Below, piece after piece: positions 8,522 through 17,034 of a DNA stretch of 64,000 nt. The position numbers were made by a program, and so were the translations under genes. A model generated the notes under the pieces. The model was not told the origin of the DNA, did no database searches, and saw only the letters and a list, made by a program, of their open reading frames with translations. The DNA lies in assembly GCA_002794705.1 (NCBI GenBank), contig PGTK01000010.1, positions 1 to 64,000 of the forward strand, in the 5' to 3' direction. Positions within the stretch are counted from its first letter, which is position 1, and each line of letters starts with the position of its first letter. Source of the stretch: Candidatus Thermofonsia Clade 1 bacterium. GTDB lineage: Bacteria > Chloroflexota > Anaerolineae > Aggregatilineales > UBA2796.

Positions 8522-9271
8522 ATGAAGCATTTGTTCGTTTTCGTGGTTGCCCTTGCGCTGCTGGCGATGCTGGCACCTCTCACGCCCGCTCTGGCACAAG
8601 GCGATAAGCTCAGCTACGGTGAGACTGTCAAAGGTGGTTTGAGCGGCTCTGTCTCGAAGGTCTCATACACTTTTGAGGCACAGCGCGGCGATATCGCAAT
8701 CGTGCAGCTGATCCCAACAGATCGCAACGGTCTGATTGGCGGCACACTGACTGTGACCGATAGCGGCGGCAGTGTATTGGCTGATTCAAATCGGATCATC
8801 TCAGGGCGGCTGGGCGAGATCGTAGCGGTTGAAGTGCCTAGCAACGGTCAGTACGTCATCAATGTGGAAGGGCGCGCTGGCGTCACGGGCGATTTCGAAG
8901 TGATCCTGCTGCGGGCAGAGTTCCTTGAGCTGAACACGCCTGTGGAGAGCGAGGTCAGCAGCACGCCTGAGGGCGAGCGCGGGCGCTACACCAACTTCTA
9001 TGTGATCGAGAGCCGCAACGACGTTGACGTGCGCTACGAGCGACTGAGCGGTAACTTTGCACCTGTAGTGATCATCTTTGAGGTCATCTCTGGTAGCAAT
9101 CTGGCTGAGCGCGCTTTCCTCGCCGGCTCGCTGATGAAAAAGAGTAGCATCACTATGGAGGGCAGCCGCGACTTCCGCCTTGTATCGGTCAGCGCCGGCG
9201 ACTTTGCCAGCAGCGGGCGCGGCTCAGCCCAAACGTCCAGCTTCCGCCTCACTCTTGCCAACGCCAACTAG
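8522..9271 (+). CDS. Exported beta-rich protein, PPC-like domains
   Basis: A 249-residue exported protein. The signal peptide runs MKHLFVFVVALALLAML to a likely cleavage after ALAQ (about residue 23). The mature part has segments such as VSKVSYTFEAQRGDIAIVQL and GQYVINVEGRAG, which resemble bacterial pre-peptidase C-terminal (PPC) beta-sandwich domains, probably two in a row. The assignment is by pattern only. The ATG at 8522 has GGGAGG at 8508-8513 with ideal spacing, which rules out the longer frame from 8396. Role is unknown; an extracellular binding or adhesion role would fit. Confidence 0.7.
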   Translation: MKHLFVFVVALALLAMLAPLTPALAQGDKLSYGETVKGGLSGSVSKVSYTFEAQRGDIAIVQLIPTDRNGLIGGTLTVTDSGGSVLADSNRIISGRLGEIVAVEVPSNGQYVINVEGRAGVTGDFEVILLRAEFLELNTPVESEVSSTPEGERGRYTNFYVIESRNDVDVRYERLSGNFAPVVIIFEVISGSNLAERAFLAGSLMKKSSITMEGSRDFRLVSVSAGDFASSGRGSAQTSSFRLTLANAN

Positions 9272-9278
9272 CTTCTCT

Positions 9279-9324
9279 GGTGCTCCGTCGGCAAGGGCGG
9301 GGCACCCCCTAGCCCAATGGCTAG
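9279..9324 (+). terminator. Two hairpins after the exported-protein gene
   Basis: A perfect 9-bp stem (9279-9287 with 9298-9306) is followed at once by a 6-bp stem CTAGCC/GGCTAG with a CAAT loop (9309-9324) and then TCTTAT. There is no long T run, so termination efficiency is uncertain. Confidence 0.5.
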
Positions 9325-9441
9325 TCTTATCATCCTCTCATCAGCTCTGGGACATTTGTGTGATACCAAGCGCACCCCAAATAGGTGTATGTTTTGTTTA
9401 GCATTCATCACAAGTTGATCTGAAAGCCGAGCCTTGAAAGC

Positions 9442-9975
9442 ATGAACAAGACAATCGAACTTATCCCCTATCGCCCCGAATATCTTGCTGAGGCAGCACA
9501 AGTCATCCGCGAAATGCTGACCACGCCGCCGCTGCACGAGACCATTGCCCTTAATGATGTCATTGCGCAATTAGATGCCGATCAGTCCCGTGAGGCATTT
9601 GGCGGTCTGGTGGCACTGGATGAACGTGAGCATGTGATCGGCGGCATGTGGTGGTTCGGACTCGATGGCCAGGCGCTCTATGAGCGCTGGAAGCCGCGCT
9701 TCACGCCCCGTGAGGCGATCCCTATCCCAAACGGACGCGGCGTCTACATCGCAAACATGGGGATCATCCCCAGTGTGCGCAATCGCGGCTTGGGCAAGTA
9801 CATGCTCAGAGCAGCGCTCAACACGCTTGAGGCAGAGTACAACTGGATCGCTACCATAGCCTATCAAGCCTATGCTGCCAGTCTGGCTGTGTTGCGCGGG
9901 CAAGGCTTTGAGCAGCTGCCGCTGCAAAGCACACAGGGACAAGGCAGAGTGGCGTTGATCAAGTACATCGCCTAA
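9442..9975 (+). CDS. GNAT family N-acetyltransferase
   Basis: A 177-residue acetyltransferase. Motif A, which binds the acetyl-CoA pyrophosphate, reads MGIIPSVRNRGLGKYML (about residues 107-123), with the expected R-x-R-G-x-G/A core. The C-terminal YQAYAASLAVLRGQGFE fits the motif B region. The first third (PYRPEYLAEAAQVIRE) fits the beginning of the fold. The substrate is not evident. Ribosome binding is weak. Its stop overlaps the convergent mreC stop by 4 bases. Confidence 0.85.
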   Translation: MNKTIELIPYRPEYLAEAAQVIREMLTTPPLHETIALNDVIAQLDADQSREAFGGLVALDEREHVIGGMWWFGLDGQALYERWKPRFTPREAIPIPNGRGVYIANMGIIPSVRNRGLGKYMLRAALNTLEAEYNWIATIAYQAYAASLAVLRGQGFEQLPLQSTQGQGRVALIKYIA

Positions 9976-10820
9976 GGCGCACGCGGCGTGCCGAAAGTGG
10001 TCAGGTCAATCGGCTCAAAGTTGGTGATGATCAGCACAATTTCGAGCCGATTGAAGTCAATCAGGCTGCGCACTTGCGCCTCTTTGAACAGCTTGGACTC
10101 GTCAAGGCGCGAGCTGGTCACCTGACCAATGGTGATGCCGCGTGGAAACTTGCCGCCAATGCCAGAGGTGACGACTGAGTCGCCGTCGCGCACGTCATCA
10201 GCCAATGGAATGTAGAGCATCCGCAAGCCGCCTGCAGCCGTACCTTGCACAGCGCCCTCAGCGCGTGTGAGCTGCAGCCGTGCGTTCACAAAACTGTTGG
10301 TATCCGTGATCAGCTGCACCTGTGAACTGGTGGCACCGACCCGATAGATGCGCCCGACCAAGCCCAGTTCGGTCACTACAGGCATGCCGACTCGCACGCC
10401 ATCTCGTGAGCCGCGATCAATGATGATGCTGCGCAGCAAGCCTGTGGTATCGCGCCCGATCACGGTCGCAGCGAGGAACTGCTTGTCAGGGTTCGCGCCG
10501 CGAAAGTTTTGCAGGGCGGCAAGGCGCTGATAATCAGCGCGCAACTCGCGCAACTCGACCAGCTCCGCCTGAAAGTTGATCAAGGCGCGCTCTAGCTCAG
10601 TGTTGCGGCGGCGCAAGTCCTGCAGATCGGCTAAAGTGTTGAGGGTCTCTGAGATTTGGCGCGTGATCCCGCTCACAGCCTGCTGCAACAGACTGAGCGG
10701 CACGCTCACCAGCGACTCAACAGGGCTGAGCAGCCCGATCAAGCTGGCGAGGAAGATGCCGAGCGTCACAAAGCTGAAGACGCCGAACACAATCAAGCGA
10801 CTGGGCGCACTACGTAACAT
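9972..10820 (-). CDS. mreC: Rod shape-determining protein MreC
   Basis: A 282-residue MreC. It has a transmembrane helix at about residues 9-30, a coiled coil at about 45-90 (TLADLQDLRRRNTELERAL) and a beta-rich extracytoplasmic core with VIGRDTTGLLRSIIIDRGSRDG and GMPVVTELGLVGRI, a family signature. MreC links the cytoplasmic MreB filament to periplasmic wall synthases. It lies 25 bases after mreB in the same direction. The ATG at 10820 is preferred over a GTG at 10826. mreD does not follow: the next gene is a convergent acetyltransferase. Confidence 0.92.
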   Translation of the reverse strand: MLRSAPSRLIVFGVFSFVTLGIFLASLIGLLSPVESLVSVPLSLLQQAVSGITRQISETLNTLADLQDLRRRNTELERALINFQAELVELRELRADYQRLAALQNFRGANPDKQFLAATVIGRDTTGLLRSIIIDRGSRDGVRVGMPVVTELGLVGRIYRVGATSSQVQLITDTNSFVNARLQLTRAEGAVQGTAAGGLRMLYIPLADDVRDGDSVVTSGIGGKFPRGITIGQVTSSRLDESKLFKEAQVRSLIDFNRLEIVLIITNFEPIDLTTFGTPRAP

Positions 10821-10829
10821 AGCCACATC

Positions 10830-10849
10830 TCTGGACTAATCTGGACTAG
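10830..10849. repeat. 10-bp tandem repeat between mreB and mreC
   Basis: TCTGGACTAA is followed directly by TCTGGACTAG. The second copy contains the mreB stop codon, so the duplication extends the spacer upstream of the mreC start. Confidence 0.6.
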
Positions 10850-11919
10850 TGCTGCGTACTACCGCGCTCCAAACCGACCAGCAAATTGCGCAAGTTATCG
10901 TAATCCTCAAGGATTCTGCCCGCACCACGCGCCACGCACGTCATAGCATCTTCAGCGACCCACACGCGCACCTTGACCTCATCCGCCACGCGCTCCGCCA
11001 AGCCGCGCACAAGGCTGCCGCCGCCGGCTAAGCAAATGCCGCTCTCCATCAAATCGGCGATCAGCTCAGGCGGCGTTTCATCGAGCGCATCGCGGATGGT
11101 ATCCACAATGATGTCCACTGAGCCTGCCAATGCCTCGCGCAGCTCAATCGTGCTTACCTCAACCGCACGCGGCAAGCCGCTCATCAGGTCGCGCCCGCGC
11201 AGCAAGATCGTCTGCTCTTCAGCCAGGGCGTAGGCAGAGCCTGCCATGATCTTCGCCTTCTCAGCTGTGCGTTCGCCGATCAGCAAATTGTGCTTGGTGC
11301 GCATGTACTGGATGATATCCTCATCCATCTCATCGCCCGCCACGCGGATCGAACGGCTGATCACAATGCCGCCGAGCGAAAAAACAGCGACCTCCGTTGT
11401 GCCGCCGCCGATGTCCACGATCATGCTGCCGCGAGTCTCTTGAATAGGCAAACCGGCGCCAATAGCCGCTGCGACTGGCTCTTCAATCAGGAATGCCTCA
11501 CGGGCGCCGGCGCTGATAGTTGCATCGTAGACGGCGCGCTTTTCTACTTCGGTCACGCCGCTGGGAATGCCAACTACCACTCTCGGACGCGGAATCGGCA
11601 CCCAGCTCTGCTCATGTGCCTTGCCGATGAAATAGTGCAACATGCCCTCAGTGATCTCAAACTCTGAGATCACGCCGTCGCGCAAGGGACGCACCACAAG
11701 GATATGCGAAGGCGCCTTGCCGCCCATCTCCTTCGCCTCTTGACCGTAAGTGATCGGGCGGCGCGTCTTCTTCTCAATGGCGGCGTAAGACGGTTCGTTG
11801 ATGACGATTCCCTTGCCGCGCACATAAACAAGCGTGTTTGCTGTCCCAAGATCGATCCCGATATCGAGCGAGAATAGACCGAGTAACCAATCGAGCGGGC
11901 TTAGACCCAAAGTAGGCAC
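10846..11919 (-). CDS. mreB: Rod shape-determining protein MreB
   Basis: A 357-residue actin-like MreB. Nucleotide-binding motifs are intact: phosphate 1 in DIGIDLGTANTLVY (about residue 19), phosphate 2 in MIVDIGGGTTEVAVFSLGG, and the adenosine motif in ICLAGGGSLVRGL. It polymerises under the membrane to steer lateral wall synthesis and acts with mreC just downstream. The start is ambiguous: the GTG at 11919 touches AGGA with no spacer, while a TTG at 11910 sits 8 bases after AGGAG and may be the true start, giving 354 residues. Confidence 0.95.
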   Translation of the reverse strand: MPTLGLSPLDWLLGLFSLDIGIDLGTANTLVYVRGKGIVINEPSYAAIEKKTRRPITYGQEAKEMGGKAPSHILVVRPLRDGVISEFEITEGMLHYFIGKAHEQSWVPIPRPRVVVGIPSGVTEVEKRAVYDATISAGAREAFLIEEPVAAAIGAGLPIQETRGSMIVDIGGGTTEVAVFSLGGIVISRSIRVAGDEMDEDIIQYMRTKHNLLIGERTAEKAKIMAGSAYALAEEQTILLRGRDLMSGLPRAVEVSTIELREALAGSVDIIVDTIRDALDETPPELIADLMESGICLAGGGSLVRGLAERVADEVKVRVWVAEDAMTCVARGAGRILEDYDNLRNLLVGLERGSTQH

Positions 11920-12062
11920 TCCTGAGCTTGCGTTTGGCGCTTATGATGCATAAACGAGTTGCCAAAGTCTGATTATAGCTATTTAATACGCGCCTTGCCA
12001 TGAGATATTGCTCAGAGATTGGTAAGCGCGCCAAGCCATGCTGCTTTTTCCTAGAGTTACTC

Positions 12063-12091
12063 TTGCGCACCTTGCGGAACTCTGTTATACT
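12063..12091 (+). promoter_or_regulatory. Promoter for tRNA-Phe
   Basis: TTGCGC at 12063-12068 and TATACT at 12086-12091 are 17 bases apart. The predicted start, near 12098, lies a few bases before the tRNA. Confidence 0.75.
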
Positions 12092-12105
12092 AGCAACCGT
12101 GCAGC

Positions 12106-12178
12106 GCCGAGATAGCTCAGTTGGTAGAGCACTGCACTGAAAATGCAGGTGTCGCCAGTTCGAGTCTGGCTCTCGGCA
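12106..12178 (+). tRNA. tRNA-Phe (GAA)
   Basis: A complete 73-base cloverleaf. The acceptor stem GCCGAGA pairs with TCTCGGC, followed by discriminator A. The anticodon stem CTGCA/TGCAG encloses the loop CTGAAAA with anticodon GAA. The T arm contains GTTCGAGTC, and the D arm GCTCAGTTGGTAGAGC. The CCA end is not encoded. Confidence 0.97.
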
Positions 12179-12190
12179 CTGTGAAACAAA

Positions 12191-12217
12191 AAAATCGCCC
12201 CTCCACAGGGCGATTTT
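12191..12217. terminator. Bidirectional intrinsic terminator
   Basis: AAAATCGCCC pairs with GGGCGATTTT around a CTCCACA loop, with a T run on both strands. It ends the tRNA-Phe transcript and also serves the convergent GH13 gene, whose stop is 12 bases further on. Confidence 0.93.
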
Positions 12218-12228
12218 TTGTCGCTAGG

Positions 12229-13851
12229 CTACAGGCGGACGATCACGCCCTCATACGGGCGCAGAGTCAGCCGCTCAGCCGTCGGCTCAGCAGCGCGATC
12301 CATCTCAGTGGAGATCGCAACCTCGCCGCGGCTCGGCAATGCCACTTCTCGCGCCTCTTCAGTGAAGTTAATAGCGACCGCAAAGCGCTGATCGCCCGCT
12401 GTGCGCTCAAAAACGTAGGTATGCGCATCGCCGCTCAGCGTGCGATAGGCGCCGCCGTGCAGCGCAGGCGACTCGCGCCGCAATTTGAGCAGGGCGCGAG
12501 TCAGGTTGAGCATCGAGCGCGGATCGGCAAGCTGCACCTTCACATTGCGCGTCGGATAGTCAGGATTGACGGGCAACCACGTGCGCACGCCTGACGGCGA
12601 GAAACCTGCGTTAGGCGAGTCATCCCATTGCATCGGCGTGCGCTCTGGATCGCGCCCCAGACCCAGCCCCTGCACGCGCTTGCCCCACGGATCCTGTGCC
12701 AATTCAGGCGGAATTTCGCCGTTGACCATGCCGATCTCATCGCCGTAGTACATCGTGGGCGTGCCGCGCAGCGTGAGCAAGAGCATCATGCACGCCCGCG
12801 CCGCCTGTTCGCCGATGCGACTGGCAATGCGATGCTCATCGTGGTTGCTGAAGACGTAATTCGGCTGCTGACCGCGATTCAGCACGCGCTCCACGCTCTC
12901 CACAACTTCGCGCACCACGTCGGCGCGCCACGGCGCATTGATCAGCGCAAAATTGAAGGGCATGTGCAATTCATCGTTGTTCTGACCGTAGTAAGTTGCC
13001 CATTCATGCCAATCGCTGATGTGAATCTCGCCCACAGACATGCGCGGACTGATCGCCTCAAATTCATCCAGCACGGCCCGGAACTCACGGTAGAGCGCGT
13101 GATTATCGGGATGTCCCTTATCGTAGAGATGAATCTGCGAATCGTAGTCGCCCATTGGCTTATAGAGCGCCAAGCCGCCCTGACTGAGCGGATTGTCGCG
13201 CAGCTCCGGGTCTTTCATCAGGAAGTGCGCCACATCCACGCGGAAGCCATCTACGCCGCGCCGCAGCCAGAAGCGCATCACATCGAACATGGCAGCCTTG
13301 ACCTCTGGATTGCGCCAATTCAGATCGGGCTGCTCTTTTAGGAATGAATGCAGATAGTACTGCCCTGTGTGCGGATCGAACTCCCACGCGCTGCCGCCGA
13401 AGACGCTCAGCCAGTTATTAGGCGGACTGCCATCTGGCTTCGGATCAGCCCAGACGTACCAGTTTCGCTTCGGATTATCGCGTGAGCTACGCGACTCCTT
13501 GAACCACGGATGCTGATCCGAGGTGTGATTCGGCACCAAGTCAACGATCACCTTCATGCCGCGCCCGTGCGCCGCCGCCAGCAATTCATCGAAGTCAGCC
13601 AAAGTGCCGAAGATCGGGTCAACATCGCAGTAATCGGCAACGTCATAGCCGAAGTCCGCCATGGGCGAGGGATAGAAGGGCGAGAGCCAGATCGCGTCCA
13701 CGCCGAGCGTCTCAGCCAGATAGTCCAGCTTCTGGATGACGCCGCGCAGATCGCCGATGCCGTCGCCGTTGGCATCCATGAAGCTGCGCGGATAGATTTG
13801 ATAGATCACGCCGCGCTGCCACCACAGCAGCTCAGAGGTCTGATCAGTCAT
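12229..13851 (-). CDS. GH13 alpha-glucosidase / trehalose-synthase-like hydrolase
   Basis: A 540-residue family 13 enzyme with all four conserved regions intact: motif I DLVPNHTSDQHPWF, nucleophile Asp in DGFRVDVAHF, acid/base Glu in SVGEIHISDWHEW and the third Asp in SNHDEHRIASR. The C-terminal beta domain ends in RPYEGVIVRL. This group hydrolyses alpha-1,4 or alpha-1,6 oligosaccharides such as maltose or isomaltose; the exact substrate is not readable. It is a close paralogue of the enzyme at 5724-7346. The ATG has AAGGGA about 9 bases upstream. The enzyme has no signal peptide, so it is cytoplasmic. Confidence 0.92.
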   Translation of the reverse strand: MTDQTSELLWWQRGVIYQIYPRSFMDANGDGIGDLRGVIQKLDYLAETLGVDAIWLSPFYPSPMADFGYDVADYCDVDPIFGTLADFDELLAAAHGRGMKVIVDLVPNHTSDQHPWFKESRSSRDNPKRNWYVWADPKPDGSPPNNWLSVFGGSAWEFDPHTGQYYLHSFLKEQPDLNWRNPEVKAAMFDVMRFWLRRGVDGFRVDVAHFLMKDPELRDNPLSQGGLALYKPMGDYDSQIHLYDKGHPDNHALYREFRAVLDEFEAISPRMSVGEIHISDWHEWATYYGQNNDELHMPFNFALINAPWRADVVREVVESVERVLNRGQQPNYVFSNHDEHRIASRIGEQAARACMMLLLTLRGTPTMYYGDEIGMVNGEIPPELAQDPWGKRVQGLGLGRDPERTPMQWDDSPNAGFSPSGVRTWLPVNPDYPTRNVKVQLADPRSMLNLTRALLKLRRESPALHGGAYRTLSGDAHTYVFERTAGDQRFAVAINFTEEAREVALPSRGEVAISTEMDRAAEPTAERLTLRPYEGVIVRL

Positions 13852-13924
13852 TGCAGAATGTCCCTTGTGTGGTTAGAGTCGCGCCTATTGGATATCAGAG
13901 TCGGCGGCTTGTCAAGCTATCCTT

Positions 13925-14026
13925 AACCCCTATCCCCTACCCTTCCCCGTACACGGGGGAAGGGAGAAAGGGAAGGGGGTTATTGCTTCCCCGCCCTGTT
14001 TACGGAGCGGGGACTGAGGGGTGGGG
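13925..14026. repeat. GC-rich two-hairpin intergenic repeat element
   Basis: About 100 bases of C-rich then G-rich DNA. Hairpin 1 is CCCTTCCCC/GGGGAAGGG (13940-13948 with 13956-13964). Hairpin 2 is CCCCGC/GCGGGG (13989-13994 with 14007-14012). The ends, AACCCCTATCCCC and GAGGGGTGGGG, are roughly complementary to each other. This composition is typical of dispersed REP- or MITE-like elements, but only one copy is in the window, so the label is inferred. Confidence 0.6.
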
Positions 14027-14119
14027 TCACACACATAGCCTGTGACTTATTTCGCCTCTTGTCTGATCCGATTGGCTACGTTCTAATTATAGTATCTCTG
14101 ATGCTAGGAAATTTTCGCC

Positions 14120-16978
14120 ATGCCTGCGCCTGAGAGCATCCATGCATTAATTGACCACTTTAGAGCCAAGCGCGAAGAATACAAAAGTGATCGCTATAAC
14201 GAGACACAAGCTCGCGTTGAACTCATCAATCCATTCTTTGAAGCGCTCGGCTGGGATATCAACAACGCGCAACACAGACCGCCTTCCATGCGCGATGTTG
14301 TTCATGAAGATGAGCTACGCACGCCTGATCATTGCAAGTTTCCAGACTACACCTTCCGTATTGGCGGCGTACGCAAGTTTTGTGTGGAGGCTAAAAAGCC
14401 TGCCCGTAGCTTGATAGACTATAGAGAAGCCGCCTACCAGCTGCGCAGCTACGGCTGGAGCACCGGTCTACCGCTCTCGATCCTGACTGACTTTGCCGAA
14501 TTCGCCGTCTACGATTGCCGTATCAAGCCCGATCGGAATGATGAGGCTAAAACTGCCCGCCTCTACTACTTCACTTTCGAGCAGTACGATGAACATTGGG
14601 AGACCATCGCCTCCCTGTTCAGCTACGAGGCTGTGCTGAACGGCGCCCTTGACCGCTTTGCCGAATCTGACCCGCCCCGTGGCGCTCAAACCGTAGACGC
14701 CGCCTTCCTCAAAGACCTAAACCTCTGGCGGCGCCTTCTTGCCAAGCGGCTGTGGCTGCTGAACCGCGATAGGCGCGCTCTCTCTGAGGCGGATATCAAC
14801 TACGCTGTCCAGAAAATTCTGGATCGCATCATCTTCCTGCGCATCTGTGAAGATCGCGGCGCTGAGCGATATGGCACACTTTTAGCCCATACCAATGGCT
14901 CGCGCATCTATGCCCGCCTCAACGAACTCTTCAAAGCCGCCCGCGACCGTTATAACAGCGGACTGTTCTACTTCCCGCCTCCAGAGCGCGATCACGCTGA
15001 ACAGCCCGACTCGCTCACGCCTGATCTAATAGTAGATGATGAGACGCTCACAGAAATTTTGAAAGGGCTGTATCACCCGTACAGTCCCTACGTTTTCTCC
15101 GAGATTCCCATTGAAATTCTCGGTCAAGCCTATGAGCGCTTTCTGGGTGATGTCATCCGCATTGAGACCAAAGCGAACCAGACGATCATCGAGATTGAGC
15201 CGAAGCCCGAAGTGCGCAAGGCAGGCGGAGTCTACTACACGCCCACCTATATCGTAGATTACATCGTAGCACAGACTCTGACCCCACTGCTGGAGGGCAA
15301 GACGCCTGCCCAAGCCGCTCGATTGCGCATCCTCGATCCTGCCTGCGGCAGCGGATCGTTCCTGATCGGCGCCTACCAGTTCCTCTTGGACTGGTACCTG
15401 CGCGCCTACAGCGCCGACTCGCCCGAAAAGCACGAGCACAAGGGCATCTTGCGCCGAGTCACCACCAAAAACGGCTTTGAATGGCGGCTGAGCATCCAAG
15501 CCCGCAAGGATATCCTCATCAACAATCTCTACGGCGTAGACATCGACTCTCGCGCCGTCGAGACCACCAAGCTCTCCCTGCTTTTGCGCGCCCTCGAAGG
15601 CGAGACCGATGAGACCATCAACCAGCAGCTGCAACTCTGGCGCACCCGCGCCCTGCCCGATCTCGGTCGCAACATTCAATGCGGCAACGCTCTGATCGGA
15701 CCTGACTTTGAGCTTTTTGCCGCCCAACGCGGCTTGCAGCTGAGCGCTGCCGACTACGCTCGTATCAACTACTTCGATTGGCACAGCGCCTTCGCGCCCG
15801 TCTTCGCACAAGGCGGCTTTGACGCCGTCATCGGCAACCCGCCCTACAGTGCTGAGCTGGCTGATTATGAACGGGACTACCTCAAAAAGTGCTATCCGAT
15901 TGGCTCAACCAACACAGCTGCTCTGATGATGGTACAGGCGCACAGGTTGCTCAAGGCCAAAGGTGTTATCGGGATGATCGTGCCAAAGTCGTTTACGTAT
16001 GCCTCAACATGGCAGAAAACGCGCTCATTTTTTGAGCCTGAGCTAGCACATCTAGTGGATGTTGGCAGGGCCTGGCGCGAAGTCAACTTGGAGCAGTCTA
16101 TTTTCGTAGCCCTGAAGGGCGCGCCAAGCGAGGTCTACTTATCTTCAGTGCGGCAAGGTAAGGCGATCACTGGCTCGGAGCGCATTGACAAGGCTGATTG
16201 CGGAAAATTTGGCTTTTTCTTGAACGGCATCAGCAGTGCTGAGCTGCGCATTGCCAAGAAAGTGGCAAGCGTGGGCGCGATGCTGGGCGATTTTGTCACA
16301 AACACACGCGGTGGCATGTTGCAGTCTAAAGTGGGCAAGACACCCGGTCAATTTGAGGTGATCGGCGGAACAAACATCGCTCGCTGGAGATTTGATGGGC
16401 GCAAGGGCTATCTCCAGCTGCCTGATGAAGAAATTGAGCGCTTGCCGCACCATGCTTTTGTCCAGAGCGGCAGCCTGCTAGTGCAAAACATTGTGACGCA
16501 TGTTCGCACGCCTGTGGAGGGCATCAGGATAGTTGGCACACTCCCTGATGCCGATCACATTCAACACATTGTGATTCTCGATACGGTCAATCAGCTTGCC
16601 AATCGCTCTCCAATGGCGTCGGAGTATTTGTTGGCGTTGCTGCATGCCAAGTTGATCAACTGGTATGTCTATCGCTTCATTTTCGCTAAAGCCAGCATCA
16701 CTATGCACCTTGATGGTGTGGTAACAAATCGAATCCCTGTTAAGGCGCTTGACCTGAGCAAGCCTAAAGAGCGTGCAATGCACGATCAGATCGTCGCCGC
16801 TGTCCAAACTTTGCTCGATCTGCACAAGCAGCTTGCAACGGCTGCCTCGCCTGCCACGCAACAGCCTCTGCAGCGGCGCATTGCAGCCTTAGAGCGCAAA
16901 ATTGATGAATGGGTCTATCAGCTCTATGGGCTGAGCGCGGAAGAGATCGCGCTGATCGAAGGCGAGGCAGCGCGCTGA
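14120..16978 (+). CDS. Type IIG restriction-modification enzyme (Eco57I-like, single chain)
   Basis: A 952-residue fusion of nuclease, methyltransferase and specificity parts. The N-terminal nuclease shows a PD-(D/E)xK pattern: Asp76 in FPDYTF, then Glu90-Ala-Lys92 in CVEAKKP. The central N6-adenine methyltransferase has motif I DPACGSGSFLIGAY (Asp406) and motif IV NPPY (Asn573). After about residue 640 comes a TaqI-type target recognition region, with a helical C-terminus. Such enzymes cut and methylate with one polypeptide, so no separate methylase gene is needed and none is nearby. AGGAA lies about 10 bases before the ATG. The lone position next to a repeat element is consistent with gain by transfer, but codon use looks like that of its neighbours. 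Confidence 0.92.
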   Translation: MPAPESIHALIDHFRAKREEYKSDRYNETQARVELINPFFEALGWDINNAQHRPPSMRDVVHEDELRTPDHCKFPDYTFRIGGVRKFCVEAKKPARSLIDYREAAYQLRSYGWSTGLPLSILTDFAEFAVYDCRIKPDRNDEAKTARLYYFTFEQYDEHWETIASLFSYEAVLNGALDRFAESDPPRGAQTVDAAFLKDLNLWRRLLAKRLWLLNRDRRALSEADINYAVQKILDRIIFLRICEDRGAERYGTLLAHTNGSRIYARLNELFKAARDRYNSGLFYFPPPERDHAEQPDSLTPDLIVDDETLTEILKGLYHPYSPYVFSEIPIEILGQAYERFLGDVIRIETKANQTIIEIEPKPEVRKAGGVYYTPTYIVDYIVAQTLTPLLEGKTPAQAARLRILDPACGSGSFLIGAYQFLLDWYLRAYSADSPEKHEHKGILRRVTTKNGFEWRLSIQARKDILINNLYGVDIDSRAVETTKLSLLLRALEGETDETINQQLQLWRTRALPDLGRNIQCGNALIGPDFELFAAQRGLQLSAADYARINYFDWHSAFAPVFAQGGFDAVIGNPPYSAELADYERDYLKKCYPIGSTNTAALMMVQAHRLLKAKGVIGMIVPKSFTYASTWQKTRSFFEPELAHLVDVGRAWREVNLEQSIFVALKGAPSEVYLSSVRQGKAITGSERIDKADCGKFGFFLNGISSAELRIAKKVASVGAMLGDFVTNTRGGMLQSKVGKTPGQFEVIGGTNIARWRFDGRKGYLQLPDEEIERLPHHAFVQSGSLLVQNIVTHVRTPVEGIRIVGTLPDADHIQHIVILDTVNQLANRSPMASEYLLALLHAKLINWYVYRFIFAKASITMHLDGVVTNRIPVKALDLSKPKERAMHDQIVAAVQTLLDLHKQLATAASPATQQPLQRRIAALERKIDEWVYQLYGLSAEEIALIEGEAAR

Positions 16979-17034
16979 GCGCGGCGCGGAAACGCACACG
17001 CAGCGGCGTTCCGCGCCATGCACAGATAGGTGCG

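Noticed and set aside
13870..14045. Open frame through the intergenic repeat
   Set aside because: Composition is dictated by C/G runs; no start signal and no protein features.
13900..14119. CRISPR array
   Set aside because: There are two unequal hairpins, not regularly spaced direct repeats with unique spacers, and no cas genes.
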